Source of the DNA: Eutypa lata
Lineage: Eukaryota; Ascomycota; Sordariomycetes; Xylariales; Diatrypaceae
Assembly: GCA_022661535.1 (NCBI GenBank)
Contig: JAKULF010000004.1
Span: 1,116,001-1,180,000 of the forward strand
Length of the DNA: 64,000 nt
Reading direction: 5' to 3'
The notes below the pieces were generated by a model. It was not told where the DNA came from and made no database searches. It saw only the letters and a list, made by a program, of their open reading frames with translations. Position numbers and translations under genes: made by a program. Shown here piece by piece: positions 38,645-51,140 of this stretch (the first letter of the stretch is position 1; each line of letters starts with the position of its first letter).

Positions 38645-40600
38645 CTAGATGATACAGATCTCCCTATCCGGCGCTGCTTCGAATAAAGAATAACCGTCTA
38701 TATGCTCCCCCTGAAGTAGACCAATGCGGTGGAATGTATCGTTCTCAGAATCAGATCTTTGCAGAACCAAAGCAAAGTCTGTAGCCTCCTCTCTCATCTC
38801 CATTTTGTCCATTACGCCAATGAAAAGACATACAGCACTCCCAGTGAACCTTGACGGTGGTGTCTGACCTCTTGTAGCTCGGACGACAATCCCATCCTCG
38901 TGCACTAGGGTATAGTCGGGACTAAACCGACCAGCAGTCCACTCTTCCACTCGGTGTTTGAAATACTTCACAGTACCATTGTATGTGACGTGGATTTTGA
39001 CCACTTTACCTCTTAACCGAATATATCCCTCCGTCACTTGCCCAAATGGGTTCAGCCCAGGAACTTCGCATTGCACGTCTATGATCGTCAAGCCTTGGTG
39101 AAAGCTGGCGTCGGTGGCACTCCTTTCGTATAAAACCGGCTGAAAGATAGAAACCCAAGACCATGATGGGGCTAGGTATTGATGATGTGGGTAGGATAGC
39201 TTTATGTCTTCAAGACTGCCTGTCCCAACTCTTCAACAGAGCTGGTGTGCAATGTCATGTTCCCACAACCCGGCAAGGTAGCGAGATTTCGTCATTTGGT
39301 GATACCGCGTTGCTGCGCCACTGAGCGCGGGTAATCTGTCTGTGTCGTATTGTAAATGCCGTTCAGAGTAATCCGTGATAATTTGCCTCCAATCACGCCA
39401 GGTGTCTGCTATGAACAAATACAGCGTTAGCTTTCGCCATATCAATATATATGACAAACCTACATTGTTTTGATGTTATGTGGTCCAACAACCCAATAGA
39501 AAAAAGGCCGCGGTAAGAAGGTGTAAAATGCTCTGGAAAGATACCCTCTTGGCATTGCCAAACTAGATCCCCAGCCATGAAATGGACCGTTTGGGCGGCC
39601 ATGGCGGCCTCTTGCCATGCCCAAGCTCGTGAATATAATGGGCCTCCATCATCAATCCTAGCTGGAGAAGGAACACGCTTTGCATAAATATCGTATGTTT
39701 TATTGAGCCCGTCTTCTAAAGTGAACTTGATAGGGTACCAAGATGGATCTCTTTTCGTCAGGAAGGGGACATCATGGCTTGGCGAAGAGCCTACCGAGAT
39801 ATTGAGATAAGAATTAGAATAGTAGTCACACATTTTGGCGGACTCTAATTCCCAATCTTCCCGGCTATCTTGAATGATACATAACGAGTCGATCCAGATA
39901 TAGCTTATTCCAAGGCCTCTAGCCACCAAGATTGCTTGTTTGAAGACAATTGGTAAGCTATCTCCCGGCATTGAGCAGAGCATATCTGCATGTGTAGATT
40001 TCGTAGTTTGTAGAGGTTGACCCTGCCCCCAACAATGACTGAGCGTTGCGTATTGTGCTTCGAGTCCTTGGGGCTCGATTAATCTGATGTAAGTAGAGCT
40101 CGAAAGATCGATAACCCTCCTAGGCAGGATTGATTTCGTTCTCTTGGAACAGTACTTATGCTTCTCTAGGCACCGCTTGAAGTTGTCACGTATGAATAAC
40201 TCGGATGTCTCAAGCTCTACACATGTTTGGTAGGGCTTAAGAGTCACAAGTCCAGAGGGGGAAGGTAACTACTTGATCAGTTAGCAAGTTACTCAATGGC
40301 AAATAAGTAACCCCGGTCGTGTACCAAACTATGGCCGTATAAAACAAATGCCACATCTGATCCGTTACCTTCGCCGTTTGGGGAGTTCGAAGTTTTATAA
40401 TAGACCAGCGTCGGCTGGCTCCTTCCATAGCGTACATATAGTAGTGTTTCCAATTCAATTTTCCCGAGATGTTCAATAATTCCGTTTAGTATCTGGCAAA
40501 ACTTGCAATCTTTCCGCAAATCGCTATACCGAAACAAGTTCGTTTGAGGCGGATCAACATCTGTAGTATTGAAATAACGCCAATATTTGCACCGAGACAT
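38645..40600 (-). pseudogene. Second HET-domain gene, interrupted by one in-frame TGA
   Basis: Exons 40325-40600, 39464-40268 and 38645-39408 (1845 nt). Intron 1 (56 nt) runs GTACAC..GCTAAC..TAG; intron 2 starts GTAGGT and ends at a TAGCAG tandem acceptor. The HET core is complete: RLIEPQG, YATLSHCWG, GISYIWIDSLCIIQD, YYSNSYLNISV and SRAWAWQEA. Exon 3 runs AGLWEHDIAHQLC, then TGA at 39233-39235, then continues in the same frame to YLAPSWSW, the conserved HET tail, and ends at 38645. Without the stop the protein would be 614 aa; with it, about 416 aa ending after the HET domain. The shortened product might still be made, so this could be a recent null allele or a sequencing error. Confidence 0.8.
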
Positions 40601-42141
40601 TAGGTGAATACGTCTTGATAAGGGCTCTAAAGTATTTTGGGGCTGCGAAGGTAAAAGGTCTAGCTTTAGGAGTTAGGACTTGACATAGAACAAGATTATC
40701 GAAGGTTAAGGTTATAACGTCTGAGTGAGTAGAGGCGTCAGCTGTGGCGGAGCAGATATACCCGCCGCCACCAACGCCACCACACTTCTCGTACACCTGC
40801 TACGCGGTAGGCGAAATGGTAGGTGAAGCTGGCTTTAACTAGAAAAATGTCTCACTCAGCCACCCTCTGCCATAAGTACCTCCAAGAACATGCAACAGTG
40901 TACAAGCATGAAGACGTGAAGGTTGCAAGGAAACAAGACCTATAGCTATAAGACTATCAGGCTTACTTCACTTTGGAAAGATCTGGTTCAATGGGGTAGT
41001 TTGTTACATAACTTGGTATTTAGCAGTTTATAAGAAGAGCTAGGGGTTAGGACTATATTGCGTACTTGAGACACCCGAAGTACGTATAGTCTTCGTAGCT
41101 AGCCTGGCAGAGTATTGAGTCTAAATCCAGCCTTGAGCTGCACCACGATGTCATGAACCAAGACTAGATGATGCTGCGTACCTAGGCATGCACAACACTG
41201 TGCTAGATCAACGCGCCGAAGTCCGGCTGTGCGCAAGCGGACAACCATCGGCTGAGGTCGGTCGGGCTTCGTCGTTCCGTTCCGTTCCGCCCCACTTCTT
41301 CGGTCGACCCCTAATCTTCTAGTCCGGGTTCGGAGCTTCGATGAGCTTATCTTCGTGTCCATTCTTCTGCACCTCTAAACAGCCAATTATAGGATATTGA
41401 AAGGCACATGATGGCCCTGTTATCTCGGAAAGAGGTGGTTGGCCGATGCCTTGGCTGGATCCAATTAGGCGGCTTAGAAGCCGAAGCTGACTGAGAACCC
41501 TACTTCAGCGGCCACCGTAAACTTGTGTTGGGTTGGGCTTGACGCCTGGCCTCATCTTGTGCTTTACCTCTAGGGGCGGGTATAGCGTGTTCTTGGGCCA
41601 GTATTTAGAAATCCTCACAGTGGTGGTGCACGTAGTTTCCGAGTTTGATATCAGGCTAACTAGTAGGATGGACCAAGCCCGAGTCCGGACAGCCGGGGTT
41701 TCGGGACCCACTCGTATTACTGTAGATCCGGGGCCGCACTATCGGATCGGGATACGGAGATGATGGGTTGCACAGCTGGAACTACAGTGATATAAGTACT
41801 AAGAATAAGCAGGTATTTGACTAGATAAGGAGAGAAAATCTATTACAGGATGATGATAATAATAATTAGCCAAAATAGCGTATTTAACCCCATGCTCCCT
41901 TCTTCTCTGCCCCAACATTCTTTTTGTGTATTCCCCTTGCCCCTATCTCCTTTCCAGCAACATCAACAAAAATACAAGCAAATGAGCGATTGCTGCTAAT
42001 ATAATTCTGACAGTAACGTAGCAGTAGTCGTTGATGCGATAATTACCGAAAAAATTGGGATGACCATCCATCCATCTTACACCGAAACTCCCCTCTACCC
42101 TTCCCGCCCCTCCTCTACATAGCCAGACCAAAGATGGCTGC
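40601..42141. other. Intergenic, 1.5 kb
   Basis: 5' flank of the second HET gene and 3' flank of the mucin-like gene. A minus-strand frame at 40554-40796 reads fairly smoothly but has no recognised domain and is out of frame with the HET gene. No other structure seen. Confidence 0.5.
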
Positions 42142-45100
42142 CTAGATCAGTCGACGGACGAAGTTATTCCAAGTTCTCCACCCCGCGCTCGACACTTTGT
42201 ATCGGAAGCTGCGGAGCCCGCTGTTGCTATCGCCACCTTCTTGACCGCTGCTGCTGCTGTTGTGATGGTGGTGGCCGCCATTAGTAGCGAATGGCCACGC
42301 TGTACTGCTCGACCCAGTGACGGCGGGACGATAGCGGTGGTGCGGATCCATGTTGTACATCCGCCCGTGTAATTGTCCCGCCGATGCAACAGTTCCCGTG
42401 GAGGCAGGGAAGCCAAGGGATGGGGAAGTGGTGTTGAAGGGAGGCCCATATACAGCGCTGCTCGTAGTCGACGTGCTGAATGTGGTGCGCGGTCCGAAGT
42501 CTAACGTTGTGGAGTTTTCTACGGCTTGGTTAGCATCTTCGAGTACTTAAATGAGAAGGTTATACGACAATCGTCATGCGAAGAGTAACATACCACGTGA
42601 TAAAGTCAATGTGCTCGTCAAGCCCGACTCCGAAATCGTAGTCAGGGTACAGCTGGTAGAATTCCAGCCGGGGACCGAAGAGGAGTTCAGCGAGGAAACC
42701 GGCGTCGGAGTCGGCGTCACCGTCGCTGCCGTCACGTTATACATCGTAGAGCAGGTAGTGTCGGAGGGCGCGATCCACTCCTCAGTGCACGTCGTGTTGG
42801 ACGGGTACGGTGGCGCCGTGAGAGTCGCGTTGGCACTCGGAACCGGGATACCACTAACACTGACCGAGGAGCTTGTGATTGGCCCAGTACCAACAATACT
42901 CGCGCTCAGCGTCGAATTCGGGCTCGGCAGAGGGAATAACGTGGTGACGGACGCAGATCCCCCTTCGGATGCGCTCGAGTTGAGAGTGGGAAAACTAGTC
43001 GCGATGGTAATAGACCCGGTAGGAGTCACTCCTGTGAGCGTAGTCTCGACGAATGAAGTAAGATTACTGAATGTGAACGGTGGTAGTGTGCTTGGAATTG
43101 GAGCGGTTTCGCTGCTGCCGGATCCAGTAACGCCGGCTGTTGCGAGGGTCGCATACACGGTAGAAATCACGGTTCCTGAGCGTAATACCGTCACGATACT
43201 CAGAGAGCCACTGATAAGACCTGTGGGCCCATATGAAGACGTCGAGTTGGGCCCTGGTAGGGACGTGGCCATCGAAAGCGAAGTGATCACTGGCGGCGGC
43301 GGCGGAGCAGTGCCCCCAGTCGGTGGCGCGGTCACCGTACCGGAACTGGCGATGATTCCTGTAGTGTTGAAGGTTGGGAATGGCGGAATGGTGGTGGCTA
43401 GCGATGCTGACCCGCCCGTGCCTCCGGTTCCAACAGATGGGACTATTCCAGTGCCCGTGCCGTTGGAGGATGCGGTGATTGGAACAGGGAGCGACGTCGC
43501 AGCCGTGGCAGTTGGCCCGCCAATTGTGCTAGAGTTCGCCGCCGGGAATGGCGCCGACAGTGGAAGTGACGAGCGAGTAAACGACGACGTGTGGATCGTG
43601 ATGTAACCGGAGGGACCGCTCGATAGGAGGAAAGTTGTAGTTCCAGTCGTAGTGAGAGTGGTCGGGAATATGTCAGTCGGTGATGTTATCGGACCTGTCT
43701 CGTCGCTGCTCGACGTCGAAGATGATGCGCTGCTGCTGTTACTTGTGGCCGATGATGACTGCGTCAGCAAGGTGGCGGAAGGCATCGATGACCCGCTCCC
43801 GGTCCCCGGCGTGAAGGTTACGTTGGGCAGAGGGAATGGGGCTGTAGGGATCGAGCCCACTGATGTCGAATTGGTACCCGGGAATCCTGAGCTCGCAAGG
43901 GTAAGAGAGCCGGTCGGCGCTGCTGTTGTGACGTTGGTAGCCCAAGGGAGTGTTCCGACACTCGAGGATACTGTCCCCCCTCCACTTCGTGTCAAGCTAC
44001 TTGTTCCGTTTGCTGCGGCCGAGAGAGATATTGAGGGTGACCCAGATCCGGTGCCAGTGATTGTTGGCCCTACTGTACCAAGAGTCCCCGAATTGAAGAT
44101 CGATTCTGTAGAGTTTGGCATTGGGAAAGGGGCTGATGTGGGAGAAGTTCCTGCTGAGACGTTTCCAGAAGTTATCGATGGCAGTATCGTACCAACACCG
44201 GGAACCCTTGATGTGTTGAAACTACCGGTGCCGGAGATCGAAGAAGGCAATATTGTTGTCAATACCGTCCCCGATCCGGATATCCCCGTAGAAAGGATTA
44301 CTGGTGCCGTTGAGTTGGGCAGTGGGAAGGGAGCCGTCAAAGACAGGGATGACGGACCAACAGAGCTTCCAGTCAATAACCCGCTCAACGATGAAGACCG
44401 CGTGAAGCTAGAATTTGTTGCGGTGGCTACGGAAGGAAATCCCGTCCCTGAAATTGTGCCACCGGTGGAACCAATGGCCGGAAGTGTGGAGTTCGCGGGT
44501 ACTGGGAAAGGAACTGAGCGTGAAGTACTAGTGGCTGAGAAAATAGTGAGTGTGAAAACGGAGCCTCCGGAGGTCGATGTTATAGTGATGAAAGTCCCCG
44601 GGACCGGAGGAGATGTAGCGGAGGCCAGACTTGAAACACCCGTCCCTGAAATTGTACCGCTGCCGAATCCAGTTGCATCGACACTTGAAATAGTAATGTT
44701 GGGGAGTGGGAATGGCGCCGTTAGAGTTCCAATAACGTTGGAGCTGCTGAATCCGGTGCTAGCCAACGTTGCGCTGCTGTTATTTCCACCCGTAGGTAGA
44801 GGGGCAGAAGGCGGTATACCAGTGCCTAGTGAAGGGGTGGCCTGACCACTGAGGATTGATCCGGTAGTCGAGTTCGACGATGGGTATGGGGCTGAAGAGG
44901 TAGAAAGGTACCCAGAGCTAGGTATTGTCGATCCGCTGAAGCCGGTGCCTGTGCCAGAGAGAGGCGTTGGAGTGAATAGATGACTAGAGGAAACATTGCT
45001 CGACTGACTTGTTGCAAGTACACTACTACTACCCGTCAAAATGCTTAAGGAACCTGTGGAATTGGATGTAGGAAACGGTGGGGGCAGAGTTGGTCCAGAA

Positions 45101-47068
45101 ATTGTCGTCGCGCCGGTGCCTCCGGTTATCATTGGTGCTGTACCAGACGATGCGATGGAACCGGTTCCGATTGGCACTGACGATGGTGGCACTCCGGTAC
45201 CACTTCCGGTACTCCCAACTGCTACTGATGAATTTGCCGTGGGAAAGGGAAAGGGGGCAGTTAACGACAGAGTTGTCTGAGACAATTGAGTTGACGCTGC
45301 TGTGCCTACTCCACTTGTTGGGAATGGGAGGACCGTAGTATTTCCCCCTGGGAACGGCGGTGACGCTGTTCCAGAAGACGAGGGCAAGATACCTGAAACG
45401 GAGACTGAAGATACGAGAAGACTGGTAGAACCTGTACCAAGGATTGAGCCGGTAGGGGCAGTGCCTGTTCCAAAGATACTGCTAGAGTTGCCCAGAGGAA
45501 ACGGCGTCGAAGAGGATGCTAACGAGGGGTGTGGCGCAGAGGCCCTAGAGCTACCGAGAGTGGACAAGGACCCAGAGATGCTGGAGACCGTGAGTACGGT
45601 TTGAGAACCCGAGATTGAAGCTGTTACGGTTCCAATTCCTGCCGTGCCGGTCGGAATGGTGCTGTTCGTGAGCGGGAACGGAATTGACGCTGTTGCACCA
45701 GTGGCGTTTGCTGGCCCTGAATATGAACCAGTACTCAGCGCAGTGGTGGCACCAGTCACCGCGCCACTAGAATTTGAAAACGTAGCGGTTCCTGGTGTAG
45801 CGGTGACGGTGATATTGCTCGTTTGGGATGCCGACGTCGTGGAACTCGAGCTGATACTAGCTGTGCGAGTGAGGCTCCCGGATGCGGGGACACTGCTTAT
45901 CGCTAAACTTGACGAAGATGCGATGGGTGTGACTCCTCCACTGCCGAGAACCGTCCCACTCGACCCTACCATCGTGCTGTTGCCGGGGACTGAGAAGGGC
46001 GGCACCGTGGCTGTGCCGGAGACGGTGTACACAGTAACAACACCGCCTGGCCGGGTCACCGTCGTTACGTATATCTCTACTGACTGGGTTGCGGAAGGCG
46101 CCGAGCTTATGGCCATCGAGGAACTGATTCCGGAAGTCGAGGAATTTGAGCCTAAATACGCTGACGAACTGGAAGATGATGCAGAAAGCAAAGTTGCGCT
46201 TGAGGGTTCACCCTGCAAGGAGGAGGAGGATGGTGAGGATGATGATGATGAAGATGATGATTCTGACAGACTCCCAGTAACCGCTTCGGTTTCAGAGAAC
46301 CCAGATATCACGCTACTGGTCTGCGTCAATGTTGCCGTCACCGAGATGCCAGACGATATCGTAACGAGCGTAACAGTTTCAGTGCTACTGCTAACTAGCT
46401 CCGAAGTTGGCAATGAGCTGCTAGATGAGGTCATCACGGAGGCTGTGGCGTTCGAGCTGATTGACGCACCCGTGCTTGTGTACCCCAAGCTTGAGCTGGC
46501 AGCATTAGACGTAGCTGAGGTGGACGATACCGATCCCGAGCCTGAAGCAGTGGCGATGGACGGCGGTTCCGGAGTTGAGGAAACAGTCATAGTAGATGAG
46601 CTTTCTGACGAAGAAGTCAAAGAAGAGGAAGTGGACGATATGCCTAGATTATAGGAGATGAATCAGATTAGTCAATTGAAGTAACGGGAATATTAGGAAA
46701 TACTTACCCGTAGCGGAAGTAGAGCTGCTAGTACTTCCCTCTAGACTTAGACTTCCATCCATGCTCGTGCTTGACGAGGTAAGAGACGAAGAAGACGTGG
46801 TAGGCGTTGATGGTGGAGGGGGGTACGGAGGGCCATAACCGTAGGTGGTATAGTAGTGAGCGTAGTCGTAGGGGTGGTTCTCTGGAACGGGGCCGCCATA
46901 ATTTTCGTAATCAACATCTCCAGTTGCATCGCCACCATCACCGGCGACATCGCCCCGGATATTGAGATGGCCTTGGAACTTGGAGTGCGCCGTGGCATGC
47001 GTGATGCACCATCCTAACAGAAGGAAGGCAGACACCAAGCCGATTGGCAATATTGAAGAAGGCTTCAT
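42142..47068 (-). CDS. Giant Ser/Thr-rich mucin-like cell-surface protein, 1601 aa
   Basis: Three exons: 46708-47068, 42594-46643 and 42142-42536 (4806 nt). Introns are GTAAGT..ATCTAG and GTATGT..CGAAG. The N-terminus has a signal sequence (LVSAFLLLGWCITHATA), then a Tyr/Pro-rich segment (YAHYYTTYGYGPPYPPPP). About 1350 residues of Ser/Thr/Gly/Pro-rich sequence follow, containing roughly 19 degenerate units built on P-F-P-x(1-3)-N-x-S/T, each with an N-glycosylation sequon. A short Cys segment (CTEEW, TTCSTMY, TSCTL) closes the repeat region. The last exon is Gly/His/Ser-rich and ends in WRTWNNFVRRLI. There is no GPI-type hydrophobic tail. The features fit an adhesin or wall-associated glycoprotein; binding partner unknown. 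The long plus-strand open frames opposite it reflect codon composition. Confidence 0.83.
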
Positions 47069-49860
47069 GGTGAAGGAGAGACGTAGACAGGTCTAGCCCT
47101 AAAGAGGGTGCCTTGTCGATGCTGCCTGGAATCGACAGTGGGGTAGTGATATGCAATATTGGAATAAAAAGAGTGAGGTTGATACAAGAGTAGGAAAGGA
47201 AATAAAACGAATGTATTATCTGTCTGGATGATATGATGGAATGAAAAGAATGAATAAAGTGGGAAATAAAAGGAAGATGATAAAGAGGGATGGGATGGAA
47301 TGAAAGGTCAACGCCGATGGTAAAGGTGAAGGTGAAGGTGAAGGTGAAGGGGCCGAATAAGAACCTACCGCTAACCAGGTTAGGTGAGAGGCGAATAGAT
47401 ACTTAACTACCCAAAGTCGCTAACCAGTGCAAGGCGAGACCCAGACCGAAACCACTGGGGGAGAACGAAGAACGAACAGGATTTCTTGTTACGCCAGGTT
47501 GAGATGGTTTCTCACTTATAAAGCACGAGAAGGGGTGGGGAGGGGGGTCTTTCTTCTGGAAGCCCACTCCCTCTCCTTTCCTCTTGGCGGACCATTAGAA
47601 GTAGAAGCGAAAAGGGCCCGTCTAGGATAGGAGAAAAGGGAATTGGCATGCGTCACGGAGGTCATCTCGGCGCGCAAAAATCTCTCCAGTATCAGACACT
47701 CTGTACAGCGGGCTCATTTTGCGAAAGGGGAGAAGGAAGAAAAAAAAGGGTCACAGTGCAATCCCCACTTTTCCCGTCAGTCAGGAGAGCTTATCGTCGA
47801 TCGACCTGGATCAAATGTCACCGGGTCGGTTGATCATGGCGGATCGTTCTGTTTCTATCTTGCTTCATTGCGAACCCATTTGTGCGACTAGCGAGCTTAA
47901 CCAGCTCACTCGCTAGCTACCCAACCTACCTATCTAACCTACCAAGCTAGCCGTAGGCCCGATTCTTGATTAATACTGGAAAATACCAAATGAAGAGAGC
48001 TCTTAGGCAACCAGCCGCCGGTATGGACAGGATAGCCACGTTGTTTGCGTCGTAAAATAAAAAGATCGAAGCCGTCCTCCCAGCTATCATTAGAGGAAGG
48101 TATTATGAGAGAAGAAAAAAGATTCATTATTAACCCTAGAGAACTGTTGGGAAGCCATATGCATGCCGGTTATGGTCCCAACCCATTAAGCGGCACGCCG
48201 CTTGCAGCCCGATGCCGTTAGATGGCGTAGGTACTCTACTGGCTTGTCCAACATGGGCGTTTCTCCAGCAAACCCTAGACTTGAAATTCATATACCGTTC
48301 TGCATGGATAGTACCATGTTTCTGCTGATGGCATAGGCTAGCACTACAGCTTTGTATCAGGACTACTTGACAGGGAAGAACCCCCAAGCTTCCCGCCCTT
48401 ACGAACATCAGACGAGCTACCTGCTCTTCCAAATCGACCATTTAGATGCCGTTATTACAACAGTATGATTCAATTCGATGTCATTCTCTGTTCGATTGTC
48501 TCCATCTAACACATTCAAAGTCTTTCATAGAGTGATTAGCGCGTCTTACAGTAACCTGTCTCCTTCTGTGGAATGTTACCTGTGTTGATGATTGGTTGTG
48601 GCATGTGATCCCCTGACTCCCCTTAAAGTGGTGGATAAATATCTGGGTATGGAAAGGGGGAAAAACGATGAACATAGATGTGAGCAGCACTGCAATTCAA
48701 CCTAATGTGTCCTGAAGGACCGTTGAGTGGATCGCGAAGAAAGTCGTCCTCAGTCGGTTAACCGTCATAGGAGCAAAGTAGCACAATACCAGGGGGGACT
48801 TAATGAGGCTGTATGCAGTGAGCTGCAGGAAGCCTCATCAAGTGGGGAACATGACATGCAGCTAGCCGTTGACAAGATTTCCGCCTCCTAGGCTGGGTTG
48901 CACACATTCAGGTACGGTAACAAGGTCGCAGACGATCGTAGCTCCTTCTTCTGGACAGCGAAATGGACCTTTCACCCTACGGACGTTTGGCAGATGTCTT
49001 GTTCAACAGGAATCAACCGAAGATACCACCATGGACCTGAGACAGGAGACTCAGTGATGGCAAGGACTTGCCGAGGAAGTTGCTCGAGGGCACTTGGTGC
49101 GACATGAACAGCCTAACCGCATCGGGTACTGTGCTGCCCAGGCAGACCCCCCATAGCAGGGGCAAACATATTGTGTAAATTGATTAAATTTTGGTTACAC
49201 TTGAAAAAACGGAAAAGGGAAACAGAAAAGACATTTTAAGGGTGAATCACCCTCTAGATTTCATATTCTGAAAGGTCTTAGGCTTTAATCTAATCGGCGA
49301 ACGGTAGCAATTGCTGGTTCTCTGAAACGGGATGGAAAGACATCCTCGCTTGAGACAAGAGGCCGGAGGTTGGAACAGGACTTGTAATTCTCAGCTGCAA
49401 CAAAAACAGGGGAAACATCTAAGAAGAAGAGTGGCGATCACTGAATAACTTTACGTTGATATCAGGAGAACGTGACGAAATATCTTCACTGCGCTTCTGT
49501 CTAGTGTGATATTAAACCTTGGATTGTTGCCATTTGAAAGTTCCTCGAAATAGGGGTATGAGCGTTAGTCATAGTAGGCTCAACCCCAGTTACGACAACA
49601 TAATGATGCACCTTCCAACACGCATTATTACTTGCATGAAACTGCAATAAAGTTCTCATCAGCTATCTCCGAGTTTCCGGCCAAAAGGTCTCGTAAAGTA
49701 AGACCTGAGCCGTGGCATTTTGACAATCTCTTAACTCCCTGTGTCTTGCCTAATTTCAAAAGTCCAAAGTGACACAACGTCCACTCGCATGCAGGCTTGT
49801 ACGCGATCTCGATTCGACAAGTCTTGTTAAACGTCGGTACTGTGCATGTCCTGTGTAGCC
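47069..49860. other. Intergenic, 2.8 kb
   Basis: Promoter of the mucin-like gene on the left (purine-rich on the plus strand, 47160-47360, so pyrimidine-rich in the sense of that gene). The rest shows no supported gene; open frames at 48136-48441 and 48869-49107 have no domain. CCTACCT-type repeats occur at 47921-47944. Confidence 0.55.
47325..47348. repeat. Tandem repeat, GGTGAA x 4
   Basis: Four exact hexamer copies in the leader or promoter of the mucin-like gene, about 260 bp before its ATG. Confidence 0.85.
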
Positions 49861-51140
49861 TCACTCAGCTTTCTTGGCAGACTCCCGCAAGTTCGGCGCC
49901 GTTCCCTGGCTCATACTGGTATTCTTCTGTTCAAGATCGGCTGCCCATAAGGCAGCACCAACTGCAGGGAAAAGTGTCAGCATGTCGGCTCATATAACCG
50001 AACTTGGATAAATAAAGCCTTGCATACCTGTGTTGGTAAAGGTGAAGAACATTGATAGCACGGGTATCATTTCGAGTAGAGTGGCGATTGTTCCGAAGCT
50101 GCGAGATGTGGTTACTATAGCCGAATACGAAATGAAGGAGCAATATTTCTCACGTTGTGTATGGACCCGTGTGGCGGCTCAGCCAATCTTGCTGCTGCGA
50201 CTGTGACCATTCTTTCAGTTGAAAGTACTAATATAAAGTTAGCCTCTAATAACCCGGAAAGATCAAGCTGGGATCACGAACTCGGCCGTGGACAGTTTTT
50301 CCTCTACCCCGCCCTGATTGTACGTTAGCTACCTAGTAACGCACATAAATGGCGTCCAATATTCTTACCCTGGATGAGAAGGAACATAATCGTCCCAACC
50401 ACTATTACAAAGTTAGTTCCTATACTAAAGATCATCGAGTGATTCATCCTTACCTGGGATAAAGTTGAGAGGGAGATACATGACGTATCGCACGATAGCC
50501 TGAGGCGAGAACTTCGAGAAAGGGCTTTTCAGGATTTTTCCGAGCCGGGAAATCGGGTCGCTTCCAGATTTAAGCTGTCTACCCTCGCTAACAATACTAG
50601 TCGCATTCCTGGCAACAAGGGTGCCGTCGAATGTGTCCAGCAGGGCATCCTGGAGCAAGAAGTTGCGCGAGATGATGTTGACGATAGTAGAACTCTCGTT
50701 CAATATCAGCAGACCGGTGGTGAAAACCGCAAGGGGCCCGTTCACGAAGACTAGGATGGCAAGTTGAGGCACGTAGGTGAAGAAAAGCATCGAGCCAAAG
50801 ACTCCGAGGCTGAGGCCCAGGGTAGGAAGAATGCGAGAAGTGAAAGGCTTCCAGAGTGCCCGGTGAGTAAGGAAATAGACGATTCCCCTACAGACGTTAG
50901 CATGATTGTTATCGAATCTAAAGTGTGTCACAAGTCCCTGGATAGGGAACGTACTTGAAAGGATACACGTAAGAACCGCTTTTGGCGGCCTCGGAGAGGA
51001 GCTCTTTTGCCTTATCGTAATCTTCCTTGCTGTAAAGAATCATTAGCCCACGCAAATTACACGAGATCATATTCTAAGAGGGGTGCTCACGCGACCTCTT
51101 GAACCTTCGATTGGACATTGTCCACGAACCCAGACGACAT
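49861..51140 (-). CDS. RRT8/EI24-like multi-pass membrane protein, 289 aa
   Basis: Eight exons: 51091-51140, 50955-51029, 50454-50887, 50369-50401, 50282-50313, 50154-50227, 50028-50098 and 49861-49961 (870 nt). Two exons are only 32-33 nt. The protein has the hallmark blocks of the fungal RRT8/LDS family: YVYPFKGIVYFLTH, LWKPFTSRILPTL, NESSTIVNIISRNFLLQDALLDTFDGTLVAR (read across residues about 105-135), SPFSKFSPQAIVRY, LPLNFIPVVGT, and a final FFTFTNTVGAALWAADLE block. About four to five hydrophobic segments are present. In yeast, RRT8-type proteins sit on lipid droplets and contribute to outer spore wall assembly; the role in filamentous fungi is not established. The smallest ORFs alone miss most of the gene; the exon chain is supported by frame and family order. 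Confidence 0.88.

Noticed and set aside
40554..40796. 80-codon minus-strand frame before the second HET gene
   Set aside because: Possible 5' exon, but no splice pair joins it in frame to MSRCKYWRYFN.
42551..43606. 351-codon plus-strand frame
   Set aside because: Opposite the Ser/Thr-rich exon; composition effect. The same applies to 43652-44845 and 45644-46654.
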